From Eustoma russellianum (lineage: Eukaryota; Streptophyta; Magnoliopsida; Gentianales; Gentianaceae), in NCBI GenBank assembly GCA_036186865.1, contig AP025040.1:16733890-16797889 (forward strand): a stretch of DNA of 64,000 nucleotides, read 5' to 3'. The position numbers were made by a program, and so were the translations under genes. This document shows, one piece after another, positions 1-9,997 of this stretch (positions are counted from its first letter, which is position 1; each line of letters starts with the position of its first letter). The notes under the pieces were generated by a model. The model searched no databases. It was not told the DNA's origin and worked only from the letters and a program-made list of their open reading frames with translations.

Positions 1-2790
1 AGGATTCTTTTCCATTACAAGAGGTGTGAAACAAGGTGATCCACTATCTCCGCTGTTATTTATCTTGGCCTCGGAAGGATTTTCACGTGGGCTCAATGCG
101 TTAATTTCGACTGGTCATCTAGTGGGCTTTAATGTTGGGAGAGTGCAGCCAGTATCGCATCTTGCTTTTGCGGATGATTTGGTTATTTTTCTTAATGGCT
201 CTCGGCGAAACATGCAAAAATTTCGACATTTTCTGGAGGTATATCAGCAAGCATCTGGTCAGTTAATTAATTTACACAAAAGTCAAGTTGTGGTGGGTGC
301 CGGAGTATCGTCGACTCAGATATCACAAAGTTTAGGTATGCGTGTTACATCCTTGCCTATAAAATATCTTGGTTCATACTTGTATAAAGGTATAAATCGA
401 GCTAGATATTGTTCACCACTGATATCACATGTCAATGCACGTTTGGCCTCTTGGTCGAGCAAGATGCTTTCTATGGCTGGCAGGTTGACTCTCATACGTC
501 ACGTTTTAAGTACTATGCCATTGCACATAATTGCAAGTTCTCGGCTTCCGGTAAGTGTTGTTCAATTCCTCAACTCCACAATGTCAAACTTTCTATGGAA
601 TGGGAGACATCATTGGCGTAGTTGGAATTTTATATGCATGTCAAAAGAGGAAGGAGGATTAGGGTTGCGTAGTATTCACCATCTCCAGGTATCTTATGAC
701 TGTCAGCTTTGGTGGAAATATCAACATTCAAAAACGTTGTGGGCTGAGTATATGCGAAGTAAGTATGGTACCCGTTCTGCCATTTACTCTCATATTTATG
801 ACTCGCCTATTTGGAAAAGAATCTGTCGCATTCACGCTTATATGCTGGCTAATATACAAGCTACTTCGGATGGTTTTCGTTGGGAGCCAGATATTAATGG
901 CCAATTCTCAATTAAATCGGTATATAAGCAATTAACATTTACTGTAAATCATGTGGTTTATTATCGATATATATGGTGGCCTCGCTCTCCACATGCATGT
1001 AGTATTTTCTTATGGAAGCTTTGGCGGAACGCCTTGCCAATGCCGGATAATCTAAGAGTGTGGCAGCATATTTATCCTTCCCAGTGTGTCTTTTGCCGCG
1101 CAGATACTGACTCAAGAGATCATGTGTTTTTACATTGCCCTTTGATTAAGCCATTATGGATGGATATCTCAGTTCTTTTTTCGGGACCTTTGCCTAATTA
1201 TGCTACAATAATGGCTTATCTATTGCGATGGTGGAGAACGTCTTCTCGAGCACATATGCTAGGTCAGCTCCGGGTCATGGTGCCGTCCCTAGTAACATGG
1301 GTGATATGGAAAGAATATGCCAGTATTCGTTTTGGAGATAATGATTTTTCGTATGCAAGACTGTTCCACAGGGTGAGAGAGCATATATACACGTGGTGTG
1401 CAGCAACTAATGGTAGTAGGTTCAGTGAAGCAATACCACATTTAGTGGCTGCGTATTTTTCACCACCATTAAGGGTTCGTCGACATAGGGTTGTTAAATG
1501 GGAACTGCCTCCTTCAGGTAAGTTAAAGCTTAATGTTGATGCAGCGGTAGGAAGACGCAATGCAGCAGCAGGTGCGATATTACGCAATCATCAGGGACAG
1601 TTGATTTCTGCCATATGCTTCATTCTTCCATGCTCTACGCCACTCCGAGCGGAATTATTAGCTTTGACCTATGCTTTGATATATTATGCAAGGCAATTTG
1701 ATCAGTTGATTGTTGAAACGGATTGTCGTCTGTTACTTCACTATCTATCTTCGCCAGAAAGATATACGGGACAGCTTGCTGCAGACTTACAGCGTGCAAT
1801 TGGTTTTCTATGTCTTAATAACTCAACTATATCATATGCACCAAGAGAGACGAATACGGCAGCGCATTTGCTTGCACGCTATGGCTATCATTCAGCTGGG
1901 TTGACAATGTATTCTTCTCTGCGAACCCTACCTAATGAGGTGCGAGCAGCAATAGTTCTTGATGTCTCTGTTCCACACATTCGATAAACGTACAAGTCTT
2001 CCAATGGATTGGCGCAATTATTTTTGGGTTGCCTATGCAGTCATAATGCATGGGCAACGTCGGTATGTTTCCATTATCTATTTCTTCATCTCCATTCGAT
2101 ATTATTTTATACATGGGTTCATTTGTTCATCGCTTGTTTATATGATGGCAACTATACATGAAATATTGCTGTGGGAGCATGGAGTTCGCATACTAAACAG
2201 CATAGGCGGCATCTTGATTATTTCCGAGGAAGGCAACTCTCTGATATTTTGCTGGACTAATCTTCTGTTGCCTGTGTTCTACATGAGCGCAGGCAACATG
2301 GGTACGTTTACTGAACTGAACAAGCATTATCATTCATATTGTGTTCAATTACTCATGTGTGCATTTCTTTTGCGAGTACCATGGCCATGTGTGCAAAATG
2401 CTGCGGGAGATACACATCTTTACAATCTCAGGGTTTCGCCATTATGCAATCAACATTGCAATTGCAAGATTCAGATTCAGAAACTTTGGAAGCGCATGAA
2501 TTTTTTCATTTATTTTCTCTCCTTTGTAATACGCATGCTAATAGATTCCAAACATATAAATATGTACGCTTTTTCCTTCGCCAGGGTTTTATCCACAAGG
2601 GTGGTTTTACCTGGCAAGGTTTTAATGCGGCATATCATATATGATTGGAAATTAGCAATTCTAAATTTTCTTCATTATCTATTTACATATGATACGTTTG
2701 ATGTAATATGGTTTCCTCCACCATAACGGAGGTTATTAATAATACAAGATCGACTTCATATAAAAAATATATATATATATATGTATGAGG
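1..2790 (+). mobile_element. L1-type non-LTR retrotransposon (LINE), 3' part
   Basis: The window opens inside the reverse transcriptase of a plant L1-type LINE. The coding part runs to the stop at 1987. An AT-rich 3' untranslated region follows, ending in a short A-rich/(AT)n tail near 2760-2785. The last ~200 bp (about 2555-2760) closely resemble 61566-61800, which fixes the 3' end of this family. The 5' end lies outside the window. No target duplication can be tested because the left flank is missing. Confidence 0.85.
2..1987 (+). CDS. LINE ORF2 C-terminal part: RT palm end, zf-RVT, RNase H (5' partial)
   Basis: The frame is open to the left window edge, so the first Met-like codon is not a real start. 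Domains in order: RT core with the RGVKQGDPLSPLLF motif and catalytic FADD (LAFADDLVIF, about residues 55-65); connection region (SLPIKYLGSYLYKG); zf-RVT with WKLWRNALP and the Cys/His set CVFC...HVFLHC (about residues 335-375); RNase H with DAA, AELLAL and ETDC carrying three acidic catalytic residues (about residues 510-630). The fourth acidic position reads His (NTAAHLLA), as in many plant LINE RNase H domains. There is no internal stop over about 660 codons, unusual beside the broken elements here. It would nick and reverse-transcribe its own RNA at the target site. The endonuclease lies off the window, so activity cannot be judged. Confidence 0.9.
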   Translation, partial: GFFSITRGVKQGDPLSPLLFILASEGFSRGLNALISTGHLVGFNVGRVQPVSHLAFADDLVIFLNGSRRNMQKFRHFLEVYQQASGQLINLHKSQVVVGAGVSSTQISQSLGMRVTSLPIKYLGSYLYKGINRARYCSPLISHVNARLASWSSKMLSMAGRLTLIRHVLSTMPLHIIASSRLPVSVVQFLNSTMSNFLWNGRHHWRSWNFICMSKEEGGLGLRSIHHLQVSYDCQLWWKYQHSKTLWAEYMRSKYGTRSAIYSHIYDSPIWKRICRIHAYMLANIQATSDGFRWEPDINGQFSIKSVYKQLTFTVNHVVYYRYIWWPRSPHACSIFLWKLWRNALPMPDNLRVWQHIYPSQCVFCRADTDSRDHVFLHCPLIKPLWMDISVLFSGPLPNYATIMAYLLRWWRTSSRAHMLGQLRVMVPSLVTWVIWKEYASIRFGDNDFSYARLFHRVREHIYTWCAATNGSRFSEAIPHLVAAYFSPPLRVRRHRVVKWELPPSGKLKLNVDAAVGRRNAAAGAILRNHQGQLISAICFILPCSTPLRAELLALTYALIYYARQFDQLIVETDCRLLLHYLSSPERYTGQLAADLQRAIGFLCLNNSTISYAPRETNTAAHLLARYGYHSAGLTMYSSLRTLPNEVRAAIVLDVSVPHIR

Positions 2791-3541
2791 GGCTTTAGAT
2801 TTCTTCACCAGTTTCATTTTCGACTTCACTATATAATAAACTTAATTATAATAAATGATAGGCATTAAAAGATTGACCTTTTATTCTAAAGGTATCCATT
2901 CATGCTGTTATGTCATCCGTATTTATTTACGAAGGCAAAAGAATATGCGAACCAACAGACCATTGCGTCCTTAGAGTCAAAAAGTCATGCCAACACCCCC
3001 TTCCCAAACCTGCATGGCCACCTCTTCTCTCTAAATTGTTTCGAATACCTTGTCGTTCTAGCTTTGATCAATTGATTATATGTTTTTTTCATTAGTTTTT
3101 CTATAATTTATGGAGAACCGAGAGTTCAAATAACTTGACCATCTTGATTTTATTTATACTACCTTAATCCTGATACCTATACCTAATTAAGCTTTCTGTA
3201 TAACTACTTGAACTACCGTAAACCTGATATATTTAATAAGAGAGATCTTGGTTTAATTTGAAAACCTAGATCCTTGTTGTTTTTGAATAGTAATTAAGTT
3301 AAAAAGTAATGTCTAATTATTATATTTAATATCATCAATCAATAGCCACGTCATCAAAATCATTAATATGTAACTATTAGACAATCATGACCTTTGAGTT
3401 GTGTAGTAACTTTTTAGTTCTTCTATAGACTCAAACAAACCCATGTTTTCTTCTCACCCTCGAGTAACCATTAGTACTTTTACCATTAACATACCTCCAT
3501 TAAACCGAGCAATATCTTCAATTTTATTGGGCTACCAGAGT
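2790..3541. other. AT-rich spacer
   Basis: Between the LINE tail and the target duplication of the next element there is only AT-rich sequence. The short reading frames have no recognisable similarity. I see no gene, RNA gene or repeat array. Confidence 0.6.
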
Positions 3542-3546
3542 GTCAG

Positions 3547-4488
3547 TGATAGACCATAACTAAATCGTCTGTTAGTCAACAGTCAACGGTTTAGCTCCAG
3601 TAGCTCAACACTCGAAGTACTGCAGTTCAGCAGTTCAGCACCCAAGTATGGCTGTTCAGCCTCAGTGGCACCTCAGCAGGGCATCATGACGCCCTTATAA
3701 CATCGAAGAATATTCCAAGGTTTGCACCTCGGCACCAACTTCAGTTTATGTTCAAATGCCGCACTTCAGACCACTTCAGCGGGATAAGGCCAAGTCATGC
3801 ACTTCGGCAAGGCCAAGTCATGCACTTCGGCAAGGCCTAGTCATACACTTCGGCAGAGTTCAGCTGTGTACCACAGCAAATGAACCAAGTACGATATTAC
3901 CTTGTGGGACCCTCGGACAGAAGTGCAATTCAAATATAATGACTACAGCTGGTTAATCTTCCTGAACACGCTAAGGTCATAACAGTCGGCCTACTAGTTA
4001 CATCAACCGAGCCGACCTATTAGTCACATCAGTCAGACTACTGATCACATCAGCAGACCTACAGCGTCCTAGGCTTTCTACCCCAAGCAAGCGTCCAATC
4101 CACTATCTACTATCAGAAGCCAAAGGCGGGAAAAGTCTATAAAAGCAAGCCAACCAAGACAAAGAAAAGGACCAAGATCTGAATCCGGATCAAAAACATC
4201 CATACTCTAAAGCAAGTTCATACACTCTGCTCCTCGGCAAATACTATGAGAAACTCCTAACTCACCCTTTAAATTATAAATCTCAGTGAGATATGACCCA
4301 AACTGACTTGGGCGTCGGAGGGTTTTTCCTGGGGCCAACCCGCGGGACCTCTGACCTGTGCTTCCTTGTGCAGGTTATTTGGCGCTATTCCAGCTACACA
4401 CTCTCAATCCCGGTTAACAATTCTTCACGTTAACTGACGGAGCTATTTTGAGGTCGTCTAGACCCTTGGTGAAGATCCGGCTTCATCA
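3547..4488 (+). repeat. Left (5') LTR
   Basis: 942 bp, starting TGATAGACC and ending CTTCATCA, preceded by GTCAG. It contains short internal repeats around CACTTCGGCAAGGCC (3798-3860). The internal region begins TTTGGCGCTAGAG, where a primer binding site is expected; I could not assign the tRNA. Confidence 0.92.
4138..4144 (+). promoter_or_regulatory. TATA box of the 5' LTR
   Basis: TATAAAA in the context GTCTATAAAAGCAAGCC, about 350 bp before the LTR end. It is repeated at the same place in the right LTR (near 10589). It probably drives the sense genomic RNA. Confidence 0.6.
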
Positions 4489-4576
4489 TTTGGCGCTAGA
4501 GAAAGGGCCTCTTAGTCCCTTAACCCAGAAAACAGCTACTCAAAGCTTTTCTAACGATTATTCAGAGCTTTTTTAA

Positions 4577-5470
4577 TTGCCCTTGGAAGCTATTGAGAGA
4601 AAGATGAGTAAAAAAGATAGTCAAGGGTCCAAGCAACCTATGACATCCAGGAGGAGTCAAAGGTCTTCTCAGCAACAGACTGATCAATGCTCGACTGAGC
4701 CGGGAGAATCCTCAACTCCCATTGCCTTCACATATGAAGAGCACATGCGAGCCATTCGCTATGTGGCTCAGAACCCAGAGGTCTTCCAAGCAGTAGTGAG
4801 GGAGATGAAGGGGAAGGCCTTTGCAACAAAGTCCAGTGGGTCCCATTCCAATAACTCTCACCTACTGGAACACATGGAGTATTCTCCCACTCGGCCTGGT
4901 TATTGTCCCAGGCGTCAAGTTGAGTTTATGGCCGAGGAAAGACGGCCAGAACAAAAGTCTAGCCACCAGAGCTTAAAATGTAATCAAAAAGTTTCCCTGC
5001 CTTTCAAAGATGGCAGAAAAGTTGACAATAAGGGCAAAGCACCGTTGCAGGAAAGGTGCTCTGTCAAGATTCGGTTAGGAGGCCGAGGAAAGGAAAGGAA
5101 CTCTCTGCTGGCTTCAAAAGTCCATATCTTTTCCTACATGAGGAAAAAATCTCTGGCAAAAGAACCCCAGCCCCTGGCTGGACCAGTCCACAAAAGAAAC
5201 CACCGACTGTACTGCCTTTATGATCACGATATTGGGCATGATACAGAAGATTGTAGGCAGCTCGGGTAAGAGATTGGACGTCTTATCAAGTTGGGTCACC
5301 TGCAATGTTTTTATAATCCGAGGTCTAGGCTCCACAACAGGCTAGACTTTGGCAAACCCCCTCCGGAGGAGAGTTGTAAACCTGGGTCTCATCCAGGTTT
5401 TCTAAGTGATGAGGATTCAGATCCTGATGAAAGGGGGTTACGGGTTCCTGAGCATATAAGGCTGACATAG
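4577..5470 (+). pseudogene. Gag remnant with Tat-type zinc finger
   Basis: The frame is open from 4577 to 5269, then resumes after one TAA for about 65 codons. Residues 1-50 are rich in Ser, Gln and Lys. A short segment (YEEHMRAIRYVAQNPEVF, about residues 53-70) resembles the N-terminal Gag of Tat-lineage gypsy elements. The end holds the Cys/His cluster YCLYDHDIGHDTEDC, followed after the stop by EIGRLIKLGHL, the usual Tat context. The central capsid region expected between them is missing. I infer a deletion derivative that could at best give an RNA-binding fragment. Confidence 0.75.
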
Positions 5471-5679
5471 AGGCAACAGTCCCTGATTCAATCGAATCAT
5501 GGTTTATCTCTTCTTGGGCTCATCCCGTATCTTCTGGCTCAGCCTTATGTTATCAAGGGATCAATTTCTTATATTCAACTGGATATTCTTATTTGACATT
5601 CAGCCAGGAAAGTTAAGTCACCTTATGGTGCATGGAGCAATAATTTATGCCTATCTATCACCCACAACGAAAGTGGGGG

Positions 5680-6560
5680 CATACTCCAGCAGGTCTGGGA
5701 GGTTGAGCAGGTCTCAACATTATCTTTACCCCAGCAGGTCTGGGAGGTTGAGCAGGTCTCAACAATATCTTTTACCCCAGCAGGTCTGGGAGGTTGAGCA
5801 GGTCTCAACATTATCTTTACCCCAGTAGGTCTGGGAGGTTGAGCAGGTCTCAACAGGATGAGATAGGTTTCCCGATATCTTTACCCCAGCAGGTCTGGGA
5901 GGTTGAGCAGGTCTCAACATTATCTTTACCCCAGCAGGTCTGGGAGGTTGAGCAGATCTCAACATTATCTTTACCCCAGCAGGTCTGGGAGGTTGAGCAA
6001 GTCTCAACATTATCTTTACCCCAGCAGGTCTCAACATTATCTTTACCCCAGCAGGTTTGGGAGGTTGAGCAGGTCTCAACATTATCTTTACCCCAGCAGG
6101 TCTGGAAGGTTGAGCAGGTCTCAACATTATCTTTACCTCAGCAGGTCTGAGAGGTTGAGCAGGTCTCAACAGCGGGATAAGTTCCCTATATCTTTACCTC
6201 AGCAGGTCTGAGAGGTTGAGCAGGTCTCAACAGCGGGATAAGTTCCCTATATCTTCACCTCAGCAGCTCTGAGAGGTTGAGCATGTCTCAACAGCGGGAT
6301 AAGTTCCTTATATCTTCACCTCAGCAGCTCTGAGAGGTTGAGCATGTCTCAACAGCGGGATAAGTTTCCTATATCTTCACCTCAGCAGGTCTGAGAGGTT
6401 GAGCAGGTCTCAACAGCGGGATAAGTTCATTATATCTTCACCTCAGCAGGTATGAGAGGTTGAGCAGGACTCAACAGCAGGATAAGTACCCTACACCTCA
6501 GCAGGTTTGAGAGGTTGAGCAAGACTCAAGAGCGGGATAAGTTTTCTATACCTACACCTC
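5680..6560. repeat. Minisatellite, 45-bp unit grading into a 61-bp unit
   Basis: About twenty head-to-tail copies of a unit with core CAGCAGGTCTGGGAGGTTGA. Units are 45 bp (15 codons) up to about 6150, then 61 bp after gaining a ~16-bp GCGGGATAAGTT block (spacing 6201 to 6262 to 6323). Copies diverge toward the right edge, and one unit near 6030 is partial. Because 45 is divisible by three, several frames on both strands stay open through the array. I take these frames as by-products, not genes. Confidence 0.9.
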
Positions 6561-6639
6561 AGCAAAGCTAAGAGGCTTGACAAAAAAGGGATAAAGGTTT
6601 TACCACCTCTTAAAATTCATCAAGGCACGGCAGAGCTGA

Positions 6640-7090
6640 AGAGCCAAGGATAAAAGCCAAAGCTCAGTACCTATGCAGAGAGCCAGCATATAAAAGATAC
6701 TCTTTTGGCAGAGCTGAAGCCAAGTACTTGCAAACTATTGACATGGAGCGAGTCGAAGACAAATACTTACACAACTATTGAAATAGAGCAAACAAAACTT
6801 CGCAGTATCTGCCGAAGAGAGATGTTTGCAAACTATTGGCATAGAGCAAGTGAAGACAAGTACTTGCATGAGTCTTGAGATAGTGCGAACTATCAACATA
6901 GAGCAAGTTGAAGACAAATATTTGCATAAAGCAAATGAAGATGAAACTTCGCAGTGCTGAAGATAAACACTTGCAACTATGGGAAAAAGAGCAAGAAAAA
7001 CTTTGCAGAGCCGAAGACAAATATTTGCATTTACTATTGAAAAGAAGCAAATACAACTTCACATGCTGAAGACAAAGACTGTTAGAGAAG
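6640..7090. repeat. Degenerate short tandem repeats
   Basis: Variants of GAAGACAAATACTTGCA followed by ACTATTGA and ATAGAGCAA recur every 40-60 bp (for example near 6714, 6753, 6853, 6909, 6957, 7012). It appears to be a second, older array between the minisatellite and the 3' end of the antisense gene. Confidence 0.65.
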
Positions 7091-7186
7091 CTGAAAGAAG
7101 CCGAAGAGCATAAGTTGGGAAAAATGGATTTTCATTGAAGTACAAAATCTATTACAACTACAACTATCTACAGGAAAAATCCTATA

Positions 7187-9561
7187 CTACTTTCCAGCTT
7201 CTTCATTTTCCCTAAGATCAACCCCACTTTGGAACAAAGCAATTTGGTTTTCAAGAAGGTTCCCAGCCTCAGGGTTGTACAGCTCGGCAATACGAGGATG
7301 GTTCTTGTCCAGGCTAAGGCAGACCTCCGAACAAGCATCAATTGCCCATGCCCAACAGCAATTGCTGAGCCTTGAATCTTCAAAAAATTTCTGGTGAAAA
7401 GCTCAGACCGTCTGAACTCAGCAATGGTTTTCTTCATCTCCTCAGCCTGAAGTTCAAATTGCCGAAGGAAATCATCTTTGCTTTTCCTCTCTGCCTCAAG
7501 TTGCTGGTACAGCTCAACCCTGCTATTGGACAATACTTGATCAAAATTACTGATTTCCTTTTGGTGGAACTCCAGTTCAGCCTGAGCCTTGGAAGAAGCT
7601 AACTCAGTGCTGGCCAATGTCTCCTTCATCTCAATCACTTGGGATTTGGCATTAGCCAGCTTAGCGTCAGAATCTCGCTTCTCAGCTTGAAGCCTGGAAT
7701 TCTCCTCCATAAGTGAGGCCAACTTGGAATCAGAGTCTCGCTTTACCATCTGAAGCTTGGAATTATCTTCAGTAAGTGCAGCAACTTGAGACTTCAGACT
7801 GTTCACCTCAGCCTCCAGCCTGGACAACTTTGTGCTATTAGGTTTTGCTACCTCAGCTAACTCATCATAGGCCTTTCTGAGGTGGGCATTGGTCTCAAAG
7901 AGTTTGAAGCATCTGGAATGGAGCTCTTCAGTTCGTCTAAGAATGTTAAATTCTTGGACCCGATACTGCAAAAGTCAAACTGGTTAATAAAAAACATGAA
8001 GGGTCAAGTTGAAAGATGGAAAGTAGAAGGAAATCATACCAGGGCCATATTACTGGCGAATGAGTTGAAGGCAGTACTCGAGTCCAGACTATCATACATC
8101 TGCCAATCCTTAGGAAGTATTGACACTTCTGTCAATTTCCTAGCTACTCCAGGATCTTCGGCAGAATTGTTGAAGCTGAACTCTAACGTATGTTTGCCCC
8201 GTCGAGGTCGGGAAGAGGGCTCCCCCTCTGTGGTATTCCTTGCAGAGGACCCTCCTTTAGGTGCGTTTTCCCTGGAAGGCTACCCTTCAAAATTATTTCC
8301 TTTTGGAGGCTCTCCCTCCACCTCAGAAGGTCCTTCCCTGGAAGCATTTACCTTCTCTTGAAAAATCGAAGGAAGGCACAGCCTCATCAGCAACCCCACC
8401 TGGGGGAGGAGCATTCTCCTCTTCAGCAGCAGGAGATGAAGGAATTGAAATGGGGGCATCAATTCCCCCACTCCCGTCCTCAGGTTGAGCTGAGGTTGAA
8501 ACAAGAACATGAGCTTCGGCTTGGGGAGGATTATCAGAGGTTTCAACTGAAAGGGAAATATATTCAAATAATTACAATGGAAGTCAAGCACATCCAAGAC
8601 TAATGCAGGGCAAAATTCTACCTGGACGTGTCTGCACTTCAGACGAAGAGCTAGCGGAAGCTTGTTCTGAGGTGGAAGGTTGGCATTCTGACCATGTTCT
8701 CTTCCTGGGGACCAAGTTCTTCAACCTTTTAAGGGTCCCGCGTACCCTGATTTCTGCAAGATTCAAGGAACAAAACAGTCAAAACACTGGTGCAATATCA
8801 AAACCAGTCAAAGATTTTCAAAAATGTTGCCATATACCCCGAACTATCCACAAAGCAAGAGGAATAAGAGGTCGAAAATTATATTCCGGACACAAATGTT
8901 CCAGGTCAGCAACCTCTACAATCTGCCTATTAACTCTCTTCCAATCAACGACCCAGGGTGGAAGTAACAATTGAGAGGCTTCATTGCGAAATTGTTCACT
9001 TGGCCTCCTGTTATTTACATTACCAGTGTTCCAAGGGATTCCTTCAGGTAACCCTACACTTTTAACAAAAAAGAAATTCCCCCTCCAATCTTTGAAAGAA
9101 TAGGGAAGGTTTATGACAAAAGATCCCCCACTACTCTGAGATCTCCTATCAAAATTATACCAACTACCCTCCTGATTACGTACAAATATCTCCCTAAAAA
9201 CTGCAAGTGAGAAGCTCTTCTCAGATGCTCTTAGATAAAGCAGATAACTGAGGATAATTCTCAGTCCTTTGGGCGTTATTTGGGGAAGCCTAAGTTTGTA
9301 ACAGAACAATATTTGGAGTAAGGGAGCTGGAATGGGTAAATTAAAGCCAGATCTAAAAAACTCCTCGTAAACTGCTTCGTAGCCAGTCCGGGGGTCATTA
9401 GTAGTTTGATGAGGAAGGGGAAGAATGGGAGCAAAGGTACTCTTATCAACCTTATAATGTTGACATAGTTCAGAAAGGTCGTTGTTTTTCAAGGTGCACA
9501 TTGAGTTATGCACTGAAGAGGAGGGTACTATGGATTCCAAGGTAAAAGAAGACGAAGCCAT
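7187..9561 (-). CDS. Antisense five-exon gene: Transposase_28-like (putative gypsy-type) domain plus coiled coil
   Basis: Read on the minus strand with exons 9561-8838, 8753-8622, 8546-8352, 8227-8040 and 7965-7187. The introns (84, 75, 124, 74 bp) are all GT-AG, and the phases (1,1,1,0) agree across each joint. Exon 1 encodes a globular region (YEEFFRSGFNLPIPAPLL... LRLPQITPKGLRIIL) resembling the plant Transposase_28/putative gypsy-type domain, about residues 60-190, ending in an RGTLKRLKNL basic stretch in exon 2. Exon 3 is Ser/Pro/Glu-rich. Exon 5 is a long coiled coil (LSRLEAEVNSLKSQVAALTE, KRDSDSKLASL heptads). One base appears missing in the homopolymer at 7382-7387; otherwise the frame is open for about 672 codons. 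Function is unknown; related frames occur antisense in Tat-lineage elements. The ATG at 9561 is the first on the transcript after the TATA box. The exon model is inferred, not demonstrated. Confidence 0.72.
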
Positions 9562-9726
9562 GAGTAAGATAAAGAAAGCTTACAAGATATTGAAGACGTA
9601 AGGTTGAAAGAGCTGGAGTAAGGAAAGCTTCGGAGAAGAAGAAGAAGAGCAATTCAACAATACAGCAGAATAACCAGCTGAGCAGGATAAGGGAAGAAGA
9701 AAAGAATGAATCTAGGAAATTGGTCC

Positions 9727-9734
9727 TATTTATA
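9727..9734 (-). promoter_or_regulatory. TATA box of the antisense gene
   Basis: TATAAATA on the minus strand (context CACTTATAAATAGGACC), 166 bp upstream of the ATG at 9561 and inside the element just before the right LTR. Spacing suits a transcript starting near 9700. It implies the antisense gene has its own promoter, independent of the LTRs. Confidence 0.6.
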
Positions 9735-9997
9735 AGTGAGAGAAAGCAAAAGGCTACGACTTTTCGTTTGAAATACGAAGAGGCAGAAGTTCACGCATTT
9801 CCCTCCCTCGGGGAATGAAACCGCCGAAAAAGTAATGATGAGGTGTCGAAATTAGCGCTTACATTAAAAGCAGGAATTAGTGCGCAAGTAAAAGAATAAC
9901 CGCGCAATTTATGAAGGACTGCCACGTCACGGGTCCATTAAAGCAAGATTTGTCTGCCTTCGCAGTTCAGCTCAGCCACACAATATCTGGGGGCAAA

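Noticed and set aside
1959..2726. 255-codon frame after the LINE ORF
   Set aside because: It lies in the LINE 3' untranslated region, overlaps the ORF end out of frame, and the similar region at 61.5 kb does not conserve it.
5499..6211. Several long frames on both strands through the 45-bp array
   Set aside because: They are open only because the unit is a multiple of three; composition simply mirrors the repeat and no start or domain supports them.
5680..6560. CRISPR-like array
   Set aside because: Repeats are directly adjacent without unique spacers, in a plant retrotransposon; it is a minisatellite.
8190..8974. Plus-strand frames over the antisense gene
   Set aside because: They are shadows of the minus-strand exons and cross its introns; no domain.
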